Below, piece by piece: positions 24,322 to 32,340 of a DNA stretch of 64,000 bases (positions are counted from its first letter, which is position 1; every line of letters starts with the position of its first letter). The position numbers were made by a program, and so were the translations under genes. Source of the stretch: CAILZL01 sp049840395 (GTDB taxonomy: Bacteria; Pseudomonadota; Gammaproteobacteria; Steroidobacterales; Steroidobacteraceae); the NCBI GenBank assembly GCA_049840395.1, contig JASGLD010000008.1, positions 124,001 to 188,000 on the forward strand, written 5' to 3'. Below the pieces are notes generated by a model. That model had not been told where the DNA came from, made no database searches, and worked only from the letters and a program-made list of their open reading frames with translations.

Positions 24322-25191
24322 TCAATGATTAACCTTGGTCTTAGCCTGCAACAACTTCGCTTCCATCCAGTCCTTGATGCGCTTGGCGTCGGCGACACGT
24401 GTGTACTTGCCATAGGAATCGAGCAGCACGATCACCACCGAACGACCGGCGATCACCGCCTTCATCACCAAGCATCGACCGGCCTCTTCGATATACCCGG
24501 TCTTCTGCACAACGATGTCCCAATCGGACTTGGTCACCAGATTATCGGTGTTGCGGAACTCCAGCATGCGCTTGCCCACCTTCACCGAATACTTGTCGTG
24601 AGTGGAATAGCTGCGAATGGTGGGATTGTGCGAAGCGGCGATCACCAGCTTGGCGAGATCCTGCGGACTGGCCACGTTGCCGCTGGACAGGCCGGTAGGA
24701 TCGACAAACTTCGCACTGGTCATGCCCAAGGCCTGCGCCTTGAGATTCATCGCCTTGACTATGGCCGGCACGCCACCCACGAAGCTGCGACCCAGCGCAT
24801 GCGCAGCACGATTTTCCGAGGACATCAGTGCCAGATGCATCAGATCCGCACGACTTAGGCGGGTACCGATGGCTAACCGCGAGGTGCTACCGCGTTCCAT
24901 ATCCTTGTCGTCGGCGGTGATCTCGATCATTTCATCCATGGGCTGCTTGGCATCGAGAATCACCAGAGTGGTCATCAGCTTGGTGATGGAGGCAATCGGC
25001 GCGGCCACTTCGGCGCGCTGCGACAGCAACACCGACGCATCGCTCTCATCGAGCACCAATACCGATGCCGATTTCAATGCAGGCTGAGCGGCAACGGTCT
25101 TCTTCGAGGTTGTTGCCGCGTGTGCGTTACAGCAGAATCCCATCAGTAAGGCGGCCATTAAACTGGCCAAGACGCGCGGATAAACAGACAC
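24322..25191 (-). CDS. pbpG: D-alanyl-D-alanine endopeptidase, PBP7 (PbpG) type
   Basis: A 289-residue low-molecular-weight penicillin-binding protein. A signal peptide ends near 'CNAHA|ATT' (residue 25). The active-site triad motifs are all present: S68-I-T-K71, S125-E-N127 and K230-T-G. Proteins of this size without a C-terminal membrane-anchoring domain are PBP7/8-type endopeptidases that cut D-Ala-meso-DAP cross-links in the periplasm; D-alanyl-D-alanine carboxypeptidase is the alternative assignment. It is divergent from murJ, so two cell-wall genes share the 184-base intergenic region. Confidence 0.9.
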   Translation of the reverse strand: MSVYPRVLASLMAALLMGFCCNAHAATTSKKTVAAQPALKSASVLVLDESDASVLLSQRAEVAAPIASITKLMTTLVILDAKQPMDEMIEITADDKDMERGSTSRLAIGTRLSRADLMHLALMSSENRAAHALGRSFVGGVPAIVKAMNLKAQALGMTSAKFVDPTGLSSGNVASPQDLAKLVIAASHNPTIRSYSTHDKYSVKVGKRMLEFRNTDNLVTKSDWDIVVQKTGYIEEAGRCLVMKAVIAGRSVVIVLLDSYGKYTRVADAKRIKDWMEAKLLQAKTKVNH

Positions 25192-25375
25192 TCAATGTTC
25201 TCCAAACAAGCAGACCGTATGCGGTCGTGAAACAATCATGTAGTTAATCGCAAACAGGCCTGCCCTCGCAAGCCAAAGCAACATCATCGTCGCAACAATC
25301 GGCAAGATGCCTATTAATCTTTGTCCATCGACCCCGCAATAATCAATATAAGACCATCGATATGAAGCAATCGAC

Positions 25376-27007
25376 ATGAATCAGCCGATGAAATCCGCGC
25401 CGCACGAAAAACTCAACACCAAGGCTGCCGGCATCATCGGCCTGGCCGTGATGTGCAGCCGTGTGCTGGGTCTCATCCGCGAACAGATACTGGCGTATCT
25501 ATTCGGCGGCGGGCGCCTCATGGATGCGTATACCGCTGCGTTCCGCATTCCCAATCTGCTACGCGATCTGTTCGCTGAAGGCGCCCTCTCCACGGCCTTC
25601 GTCACCATCTTCAGCAAAACCGCGACCACCGATGGTCACGATGCCGCCTGGCAACTGGCCAACAAGATCGTCACGCTGGCAGCGGTGACGCTCAGCGCCT
25701 TGACCGTGCTCGGCATCGTGACGACGCCATGGATTGTCGGCTATCTGGCGCCGGGCTTCGATGCGGAAAAAGCTGAACTGACCATCACCCTGACCCGCAT
25801 CATGTTCCCCTTCATTCTGTTGGTGTCGATGGCTGCGGTGGTGATGGGCATGCTCAATGCCCGCAATGTCTTCGGCGTGCCGGCCATGGCTTCGAGCTTC
25901 TTCAATCTTGGCTCTGTGATCAGCGGTCTGTTGATCGGCTATTGGCTGGACCCGCACTGGGGACCGCGCGCCTTGTTCGGCATTGCCACCGGCACCTTGA
26001 TCGGCGGCGCCTTACAGCTGGGCGTGCAGCTACCCTCGCTGGCCAGATTAGGCTATGTATTTCGCCCCGATTTTCACTGGCGCGATCGCGGCGTCAAAGC
26101 CGTGCTGTATTTGATGGGACCCTCGGTGATTGCCGCCAGTGCCACTCAGATAAATGTAATGGTCAACACCGTATTCGCTTCGTCGCTTCAAGATGGCGCG
26201 GTGACCTGGCTCAACTTCGCGTTTCGTTTGATGCAGTTGCCGCTGGGTCTGTTCGGCGTGGCGCTGGGCACTGTGTCGTTGCCGCTGCTGGCGCGCCTGG
26301 CAGCCAACAACGAGACCAATGGCTTTCGCAGCGAACTGGCACGCAGTCTGAGACTGGGCTTCCTGCTCACCATTCCCGCCACAATTGGCTTGGTGATACT
26401 GGCCGAACCCATCATGTCGGTGCTGTATCAACGCGGCAAGTTCACTGCAGAGCAGGCAGCGCAAGCCGCCGGCGCCTTGCGCTTCTATGCGGTGGGCCTG
26501 TGCGGCTATGCCGCGCTCAAGGTACTGGTGAATGCCTTCTATGCCTTGGACAAACGCAGAACGCCCATGCTCATCAGCTTCCTGGCCATTGGCTTGAACC
26601 TGTTGTTCAACTGGTTCTTCACCTTTTATCTCGGCTGGGGGCATCGTGGCCTGGCTTTCTCCACCGGCTGCATTGCCAGCATCAACTTTCTGATTCTGTA
26701 CCTGCTGATGCGTCGCCACTTGCAGCATCTGGAGACCACGGCCCTGTGCAAATTAATGGGCAAGACATTGCTGGCCGGCTCGGTGCTGGCGCTGATCTGC
26801 TGGGCCGGTCACCACTGGCTGATGGCGCAATGGGCCACCATGCCTTTCATGCCCAAGTTGGCCGCCCTGATGGCGACGATAATCGTTGCAGGCGGCAGCT
26901 TCTTTGTCTGCGCGTCGCTACTGCGCATTCCTGAAATCGAATGCGTTAACGGCTGCGATTCGCAGACGGCTCAAGCGCTGATTTTATTATCTTCAATGGG
27001 CGCATGA
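25376..27007 (+). CDS. murJ: Lipid II flippase MurJ
   Basis: A 543-residue MVF-family membrane protein with about 14 hydrophobic helices. Characteristic stretches are 'SRVLGLIREQILAYLFG', 'DAYTAAFRIPNLLRDLFAEG' and 'ALSTAFVTIF' near the N-terminus and 'LRFYAVGLCGYAALKVLVNA' in the second half. MurJ moves lipid II across the inner membrane for peptidoglycan synthesis. The last 30 residues ('IPEIECVNGCDSQ' onward) extend beyond the E. coli protein (511). ATG 25376 starts just before the conserved core; the preceding ribosome site is weak. Confidence 0.96.
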   Translation: MNQPMKSAPHEKLNTKAAGIIGLAVMCSRVLGLIREQILAYLFGGGRLMDAYTAAFRIPNLLRDLFAEGALSTAFVTIFSKTATTDGHDAAWQLANKIVTLAAVTLSALTVLGIVTTPWIVGYLAPGFDAEKAELTITLTRIMFPFILLVSMAAVVMGMLNARNVFGVPAMASSFFNLGSVISGLLIGYWLDPHWGPRALFGIATGTLIGGALQLGVQLPSLARLGYVFRPDFHWRDRGVKAVLYLMGPSVIAASATQINVMVNTVFASSLQDGAVTWLNFAFRLMQLPLGLFGVALGTVSLPLLARLAANNETNGFRSELARSLRLGFLLTIPATIGLVILAEPIMSVLYQRGKFTAEQAAQAAGALRFYAVGLCGYAALKVLVNAFYALDKRRTPMLISFLAIGLNLLFNWFFTFYLGWGHRGLAFSTGCIASINFLILYLLMRRHLQHLETTALCKLMGKTLLAGSVLALICWAGHHWLMAQWATMPFMPKLAALMATIIVAGGSFFVCASLLRIPEIECVNGCDSQTAQALILLSSMGA

Positions 27008-27017
27008 GTAAGCGCGC

Positions 27018-27066
27018 ATAAAAGAGCCCGAACGACACTATCAATTGCAAAAGTCGGTTCGGGCTC
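27018..27066 (-). terminator. Intrinsic terminator on the reverse strand
   Basis: Read on the reverse strand, GAGCCCGAAC pairs with GTTCGGGCTC (extended by a bulged CGAC/GTCG) and is directly followed by TTTTAT. It would end transcription arriving from the small gene at 27195-27575 or from a small RNA start in between. On the forward strand the same hairpin lies 16 bases after murJ but lacks a T-run. Confidence 0.65.
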
Positions 27067-27135
27067 CGGGGCTGAGACTCCCTTAGGAAGGTCACCTCAG
27101 CTTCGACTACAGAATTTCATATTCGAATTAAAGTT
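27018..27135 (-). ncRNA. Possible small RNA ending in the 27018-27066 terminator
   Basis: Upstream of the terminator the reverse strand holds a second hairpin: GCTGAG pairs with CTCAGC, with an inner GAC/GTC and CCTT/AAGG continuation (about 27072-27102). Two stacked hairpins with a terminal T-run and no coding capacity fit a trans-acting RNA or a structured 3' UTR of the upstream gene. No family was recognised, and no promoter is convincing. Confidence 0.25.
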
Positions 27136-27194
27136 GCCATCGGTCAGGGTCTCGGCGCGTCTTAGGATTTATCCGACGCCAGCTCTAAGGCTCG

Positions 27195-27575
27195 CTAAAT
27201 ACCGCCATTACGAATCTGCTCAAGGGTGGGCACCGGCGGCACATCAATCTGCACATCAGTCAACAATTCATAGCCCGGCGATGTCTGTCGTAAATAGTGT
27301 TGAGCGTATTCACCGAAGGATTGCTGCAATTGCGAGAAATATTGACTGAGTTGTACCGGATTTAATTGCAGCCGTTCGCATAGCAGCGCTTCTGGAACAA
27401 CTTGTTGCGGAGCCTCCGCCAACTTGATGAGCAGCGCCACAGCCGTTTTCGATAAGCGATGTACGCCCTGCGGCGTGTGTAGCTCGCCCTGCAGCGGGCG
27501 CACTGCCAAACCGCCGAGGCGAAAGCCTTGTTGTAAGCCCATATCGAGTTCCATGGCGATGTGACTGGATTGCAT
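27195..27575 (-). CDS. Small winged-helix (OmpR/CadC-type DNA-binding) domain protein
   Basis: A 126-residue protein. The segment 'FRLGGLAVRPLQGELHTPQG' with 'HRLSKTAVALLIKLAEAPQQ' (about residues 18-60) resembles the beta-sheet and first helix of the OmpR/PhoB C-terminal DNA-binding domain, as found in CadC-like regulators, but the recognition-helix part is less typical. No receiver or membrane segment is present. The start codon may be ATG 27575 or ATG 27554. It is divergent from mgtE with overlapping upstream regions, so a regulatory link to magnesium transport is possible but only inferred from position. A terminator follows on the same strand. Confidence 0.55.
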   Translation of the reverse strand: MQSSHIAMELDMGLQQGFRLGGLAVRPLQGELHTPQGVHRLSKTAVALLIKLAEAPQQVVPEALLCERLQLNPVQLSQYFSQLQQSFGEYAQHYLRQTSPGYELLTDVQIDVPPVPTLEQIRNGGI

Positions 27576-27725
27576 CGACGCAGTTGCCTCCCAAATGCCG
27601 AGACCACTGTAGGACGGTGGCGCACTTCGATTCGGCTATGCGGCGCGGCTGAGTGGCCATTTCAACTGGCCGCAGGCGCTCGCCATCGCTACACTGCGCG
27701 CCACTTCAATCACCCCATTCCTGCC

Positions 27726-29078
27726 ATGAGTGAGACCGCTGCCCGTAAAACCAGCCGTCTGGATGAACTGCGTCATTCGCTGGCGCAGGGCTCAATGCGA
27801 CATGCGCATCGCCTGGTTAATGCGCTGCATCCGGCAGAGATTGCAGCCTTGCTCGAATCCCTGCCCGCCGCCAAGCGCGAAATCGTCTGGGGCTTTATCG
27901 ATCCCGAGATCGAAGGTGAGGTACTGGTCGAATTGAACGACCAGATGCGTGCCGATCGCATCGACGGCATGGAGTCCGACGAACTGATCGCCGTGGCCGA
28001 AGGCATGGAGGTCGACGATCTGGCCGATCTGATCGGCGATCTGCCCGAAGAAGTGACGCAGCGAGTACTGCATTCCATGGACATGCAGGATCGTGAGCGC
28101 CTCAACGCCATGCTGGCTTATCCCGAGGATAGCGCCGGCAGCCTGATGAATGTGGATACGGTCACGGTGCGACCCGATGCCACCATCGAAGTGGTGCTGC
28201 GCTACCTGCGCATGCGCGGCGAATTGCCCGAACGTACCGATCGTCTGTTCGTGGTCACTCGGTTGGATCGCTATCTGGGCGCATTGGACGTCACTCAGTT
28301 GCTGACAGCCGATCCCGAACTCACCGTTGGCGAAGTGATGGACAGCAGCATCGAAGGCATCGCGCCGGAGGCGCCGGCCAGCGAAGTAGCCATGCTGTTC
28401 CAAAATCGCGATCTGGTCTCGGCGCCGGTAGTCAGCACCGATCACAAGCTGGTAGGCCGCATCACCATCGACGACGTGGTGGATGTGATCCAGGAACAGG
28501 CCGACCACTCGGTAAAATCTCTGGCCAACCTGCAGGATGAGGAAGATCTGTTCTCCAGCATCATCCCCAGTACCCGCCGCCGTGCCGTATGGCTGGGCGT
28601 GAATCTGCTTACCGCGTTTCTTGCCTCCGGCATCGTCAGCCTGTTCGAAGACACGATTCAGCGCGTCGTCGCGCTGGCGGTATTGATGCCCATCGTCGCC
28701 AGCATGGGCGGCATTGCCGGCACACAAACCGTGACGTTGATCGTGCGCGGCCTGGCGCTGGGCCAGGTAAGTTGGATCAATACCCGCTGGCTGCTGTTTA
28801 AGGAGTCCAGTGTTGCGCTGTTGAATGGACTGCTATGGGCCACCGTGGTCGGACTGTATGCCTACGTCCTGTTCAAGACCTGGATGATCACCGCCATCAT
28901 GTTCATGGCCATGATGATCAATCTGCTGGCTGCGGCCCTGGTGGGCGTGGCGGTGCCATTGATCCTCAAGCGCATGCGTGTCGACCCGGCGCTGGCCAGC
29001 GGTGTGATTCTGACCACCTTCACCGATTGCATTGGTTTTGCGTCGCTACTGGGTTTGGCGGCGCTACTGCTGAATTGA
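27726..29078 (+). CDS. mgtE: Magnesium transporter MgtE
   Basis: A 450-residue MgtE channel. The cytoplasmic N domain (about 20-125, 'LHPAEIAALLESLPAAKREI'), a CBS pair (about 130-255, 'SAGSLMNVDTVTVRPDATI', 'VGRITIDDVVDVIQEQADHS') and five C-terminal membrane helices ('GGIAGTQTVTLIVRGLALGQ', 'FTDCIGFASLLGLAALLL') appear in order. The CBS domains sense Mg2+ and gate uptake. The open frame begins 55 codons earlier, but the conserved protein starts at ATG 27726. No Mg-responsive leader (M-box or similar) is seen upstream. Confidence 0.95.
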   Translation: MSETAARKTSRLDELRHSLAQGSMRHAHRLVNALHPAEIAALLESLPAAKREIVWGFIDPEIEGEVLVELNDQMRADRIDGMESDELIAVAEGMEVDDLADLIGDLPEEVTQRVLHSMDMQDRERLNAMLAYPEDSAGSLMNVDTVTVRPDATIEVVLRYLRMRGELPERTDRLFVVTRLDRYLGALDVTQLLTADPELTVGEVMDSSIEGIAPEAPASEVAMLFQNRDLVSAPVVSTDHKLVGRITIDDVVDVIQEQADHSVKSLANLQDEEDLFSSIIPSTRRRAVWLGVNLLTAFLASGIVSLFEDTIQRVVALAVLMPIVASMGGIAGTQTVTLIVRGLALGQVSWINTRWLLFKESSVALLNGLLWATVVGLYAYVLFKTWMITAIMFMAMMINLLAAALVGVAVPLILKRMRVDPALASGVILTTFTDCIGFASLLGLAALLLN

Positions 29079-29113
29079 TTATTAGTGCACCGACATTAAG
29101 CCGCCAACTGGTT

Positions 29114-30205
29114 TTACCAAGTGGCCTCTCTGATCTTCAGGTGGCGATTCAAACCGGCATTAATGGATAGGCGATGATTGCGTAGCTTACGACGCCACTT
29201 CGGCGCCATCCGAACACTCGGGATCGCAGCATTCATGGGTGGCTCGGCAGCGCCATTGTCGCTGGCATTGGAGGATGGCGGCAGAGGTGCAAGCTTCAGC
29301 AATTCATTCCCGGCTTTCTCAACCAATTCCGCATCAGAGCCTAACAAAGCCAGCAAACTGGCTCTGCGTTCGAAGAACCGCTCCAAGAGCCATTGCGCCG
29401 GGCGGTCCTCGACATCATTGAAATCGTGCCGACGAAAGAAGGAGTGGTGACGAGTAAAGCCATGCTGATCGGCAAGGCCTCGTGCAAGCTTCTTATGAAA
29501 AAATTCCGCCGATGATTTGATCACATAGTGGTTGATGCGGAAATTGGCCCAGTTGACGTCGTAGCTAAGACCAAACATGGGCGGCTGCTCGTGAATCAAT
29601 GGCTGCGCATCGATCCGCGCGTAATTCCACGGCGCTTTCAATTTAAAAAAGTGTGGATTGTGGGGACCGACAGCCATCGCTTGCGGACGAATAATGCTTT
29701 TGTAATGCCGATTACTGGCTTCAACCCTCTCAATGGGAGTGTGCTGTAAGGCACGTCGAACAAAACGCGTAAAGACCGGCTCGGCATCGGCGGCCACCTG
29801 ACCGGATGAACCGAATATAGCCCAGTTGATCGCTACGCCGCCCACACCTGCCGGCAATGCAGTCAGCATCCGGCACAGATCATCGTCGGAATCGGTCGGA
29901 CAAATAAATTCGTCCGCATCAATCAAGGCCACCCAATCCGATATGCCGCGCAGGGCCTTACAGATGTACCGGTACGCTTCAAGTTGCGGATTGGCATGCA
30001 GTCGACCGGCAAACGGAACATGGGTGATGATCCGACGCTTGTGCAAAGCCGACAATATTTCCGTCGTGCCATCGGTACTGTCATTGTCTGCTATGACAAA
30101 TCGGCTCGCGCCAAGCGCACGATGCCATGCCAGCCAGTCAACAATATAGGGCGCTTCGTTTTTAAAAATCGCGCCGACTGCGAGTGTGTTCATTCTACTT
30201 GGCAT
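29114..30205 (-). CDS. Glycosyltransferase, GT2/GT92-like
   Basis: A 363-residue glycosyltransferase beginning 'MNTLAVGAIFKNEAPYIVDW' with 'FVIADNDSTDGTTEIL' and the DxD-type 'WVALIDADEFICP' (about residues 95-107). The 'KNEAPYIxEWxAWHxxLG' start and late 'WNYARIDAQPLIHEQ' region belong to the glycosyltransferase-2-like family related to GT92. No membrane helix, so a cytoplasmic enzyme. Substrate unknown. It stands alone between mgtE and the patatin gene, away from the sugar-transferase island at 49-61 kb. ATG 30205 has GGGAAG seven bases upstream; ATG 30193 is an alternative. Confidence 0.82.
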   Translation of the reverse strand: MPSRMNTLAVGAIFKNEAPYIVDWLAWHRALGASRFVIADNDSTDGTTEILSALHKRRIITHVPFAGRLHANPQLEAYRYICKALRGISDWVALIDADEFICPTDSDDDLCRMLTALPAGVGGVAINWAIFGSSGQVAADAEPVFTRFVRRALQHTPIERVEASNRHYKSIIRPQAMAVGPHNPHFFKLKAPWNYARIDAQPLIHEQPPMFGLSYDVNWANFRINHYVIKSSAEFFHKKLARGLADQHGFTRHHSFFRRHDFNDVEDRPAQWLLERFFERRASLLALLGSDAELVEKAGNELLKLAPLPPSSNASDNGAAEPPMNAAIPSVRMAPKWRRKLRNHRLSINAGLNRHLKIREATW

Positions 30206-30298
30206 TCAAAGCTTCCCTGCACCAATATCAGCAAGTATCACTGGGAAGTATAGTGATAACTCATCCGCTTAGGATGGATGCAGGCAGGCTGCACGACT

Positions 30299-31561
30299 CT
30301 ATTTTTGCACTTGATCGCGCAGGGCTTCGTTTGATGCGGTCGACTTGATGGAATGCTCATGGCGCATATCCATCCGCCGCATGACGGCCGTCATACCGGT
30401 AGTCTCGACCGCCTCACCCTGCAGGAAGTGAATCAATTTGCCGCTCTGCGCCATGGCATCCTGATAGCCGAGATCGATTAAATCGCGAGTAAAACTACTC
30501 TCGAACATGAGATAGCTCATCAGTTCGCTGCCGCCCGCATTCAACGCGCCCATACTGCGCAGCAACACACGCAGACTGCGCGGTAACGAGCCCACGTGCT
30601 GACGTGCAATCTCGGAGATATCCTTGCTGGGCATGATCACCAGCATTTCGATGGGACGCATCACTCGATCATTGATGGTCACCGGACCGACTTTACGAAT
30701 GATGTTGTTGATCTGAGTGAGGCGCTCGAAATCGGCGTACAAGCCATCCGAAAACAGCGCATCCAGCATGTAACCGAAAATCTGGCCGAAGCTGGGACCG
30801 CGCACCGGCACGCGCGTGCGCTGCCGATCACCACTGCGCGTCGCCACCACCATGATACGATCGGCGCCCAGGTGGATGGCCGGACTGAACGGCGACGACT
30901 GGCGCATGGAACCATCGCCATAAAACTCATTACCCATCTCCACCGCGGGAAACAGAAATGGCACGGCCACACTGGCCATCAAGTGATCCATGGTGATTTC
31001 CGCCGGCTCGCCGGCATGGCGCACGCGCGTCCAGGGTTGCTGATGCGCGGCTGCCTGGAAGAAAAACACCGAACGCGAACTGCCATAACCGGCGCCGGAA
31101 ATCGCCAAGGCATCCAGATGCCCGTCGCGAATCGAATGCTCGATGCGTGAGAAATCGAAGTTGGCCGTCAGCAGTTCGCGTAACGGCGCGTTGTTGAACA
31201 ACGAGCGTGGCGGCGGCAGCAGCCAGCCGCCGGAGAGAATGGCCAGCAGCCAGTGCAGGCCATTCTTCATCATGGTCAACGCATTGACATCGAACACCTG
31301 CGGCACCGCGAAATTGCGCCACACCCTTTCGAGGTTACCCACCGCCACGCGAAAGCGATGCGCATGAATGGCGATTTCAGTGGCGTTGATGGCGCCGGCA
31401 GAGGTACCGATGACGATGGGGAAGGGATTGTTGGCGCGTGCCGGCAACAAATCCGACAGGGCCTTGAGCACACCGATTTGGTAGGCCGCGCGCGCACCGC
31501 CGCCCGGCAGCACCAGCGCCGTCTTGCCTGCTTGACCGGTGTATTCGTTCAACTGCGTCAC
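30299..31561 (-). CDS. Patatin-like phospholipase/esterase
   Basis: A 420-residue patatin-family protein. The oxyanion loop 'LPGGGARAAYQIG' (18-30), the nucleophile in G-T-S54-A-G and the dyad partner in 'YGDGSMRQ' (about residue 215) are intact, so it should be an active lipid acyl hydrolase. No signal peptide or membrane helix is seen; the catalytic domain spans about 15-265 and the C-terminal part is helical. The start is a GTG (31561), since an in-frame stop lies just upstream and no ATG is available before the conserved core. The substrate is unknown. Confidence 0.87.
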   Translation of the reverse strand: MTQLNEYTGQAGKTALVLPGGGARAAYQIGVLKALSDLLPARANNPFPIVIGTSAGAINATEIAIHAHRFRVAVGNLERVWRNFAVPQVFDVNALTMMKNGLHWLLAILSGGWLLPPPRSLFNNAPLRELLTANFDFSRIEHSIRDGHLDALAISGAGYGSSRSVFFFQAAAHQQPWTRVRHAGEPAEITMDHLMASVAVPFLFPAVEMGNEFYGDGSMRQSSPFSPAIHLGADRIMVVATRSGDRQRTRVPVRGPSFGQIFGYMLDALFSDGLYADFERLTQINNIIRKVGPVTINDRVMRPIEMLVIMPSKDISEIARQHVGSLPRSLRVLLRSMGALNAGGSELMSYLMFESSFTRDLIDLGYQDAMAQSGKLIHFLQGEAVETTGMTAVMRRMDMRHEHSIKSTASNEALRDQVQK

Positions 31562-31699
31562 TTTGCCCAGCTATTCATTGCATCCGCCTGCGCCGGCGCC
31601 CGGGTGGCGACGTGCTGCCCCAATGGCTTCATGCTCATTTGGCGCTAGTATTGCACGAGGCCGCCGTGCCCGGTGTTATCAACAGCCCGGAGTTCCGCC

Positions 31700-32239
31700 A
31701 TGCAACGTCTATCTATTATTAGCGTCCTGAGCCTGATGTTCTTAAGCCTCACCACACCCTTGCAAGCGGCCGAGTCGCCGGCCCTGGGGAGTGCCGCGCC
31801 CGCTTTCAAGCTGCAGGATCAGAATGGCCAATGGCATACCCTGGAAGAATACAAGGGCAAGTGGCTGGCGCTGTACTTCTATCCCAAGGACAACACACCT
31901 GGCTGCACCACACAGGCCTGCGAGTTCCGCGACAATGTATTTGCCTTCCGCGATGCCGGCGCGGTCATTGTCGGCATCAGTCTCGACGATACCGCCTCGC
32001 ATAAAAAATTTGCCGAAGAGCATGGCCTGCCCTTCACCCTGCTGGCCGACACCACCAAACAAACCGCCAAGGCTTATGGCGTGCTGACCAAGATGATGGG
32101 CGTGATGGAAGTGGCGCAACGCGATACGTTCCTGATCGATCCCAACGGCAAGATTGCCAAGCACTATGTGCGCGTTGATCCGAAGGGACACTCCGCCATC
32201 GTGCTGGCGGATATCAAGGCGTTGCAGGCGAAGAAATAA
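31700..32239 (+). CDS. Exported peroxiredoxin, BCP/PrxQ type
   Basis: A 179-residue thiol peroxidase. The catalytic stretch 'YPKDNTPGCTTQACEFRDN' supplies the peroxidatic Cys69 and the PrxQ-type resolving Cys74 five residues later. Unlike E. coli Bcp it begins with a clear signal peptide (MQRLSIISVLSLMFLS... cleavage near 'LQA|AES', residue 23), so it should act in the periplasm. The reductant there is unknown. ATG 31700 is preceded by GGAG at seven bases. The gene ends in a REPIN shared with the convergent pyk gene. Confidence 0.92.
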   Translation: MQRLSIISVLSLMFLSLTTPLQAAESPALGSAAPAFKLQDQNGQWHTLEEYKGKWLALYFYPKDNTPGCTTQACEFRDNVFAFRDAGAVIVGISLDDTASHKKFAEEHGLPFTLLADTTKQTAKAYGVLTKMMGVMEVAQRDTFLIDPNGKIAKHYVRVDPKGHSAIVLADIKALQAKK

Positions 32240-32249
32240 CCAGGCAACT

Positions 32250-32338
32250 GTAGGGGCGGCGCCATATCGTTAATATAGTCGCGCCCGTCCGACCAACAGC
32301 TGCACACGCACCAAGGGCGCAATAAATTGCGCCCCTAC
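32250..32338. repeat. GTAG-headed REP pair (REPIN), copy B
   Basis: Bounded by GTAGGGGCG and CGCCCCTAC, filling the 101-base space between the convergent peroxiredoxin and pyk stops. The right arm GGGCGCAAT-AA-ATTGCGCCC is a perfect 9-pair stem. The left arm is partly decayed, with a GGGCG/CGCCC outer stem. Confidence 0.85.
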
Positions 32339-32340
32339 AA

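Noticed and set aside
27792..28727. 311-codon reverse ORF opposite mgtE
   Set aside because: Antisense shadow of a well-supported gene.
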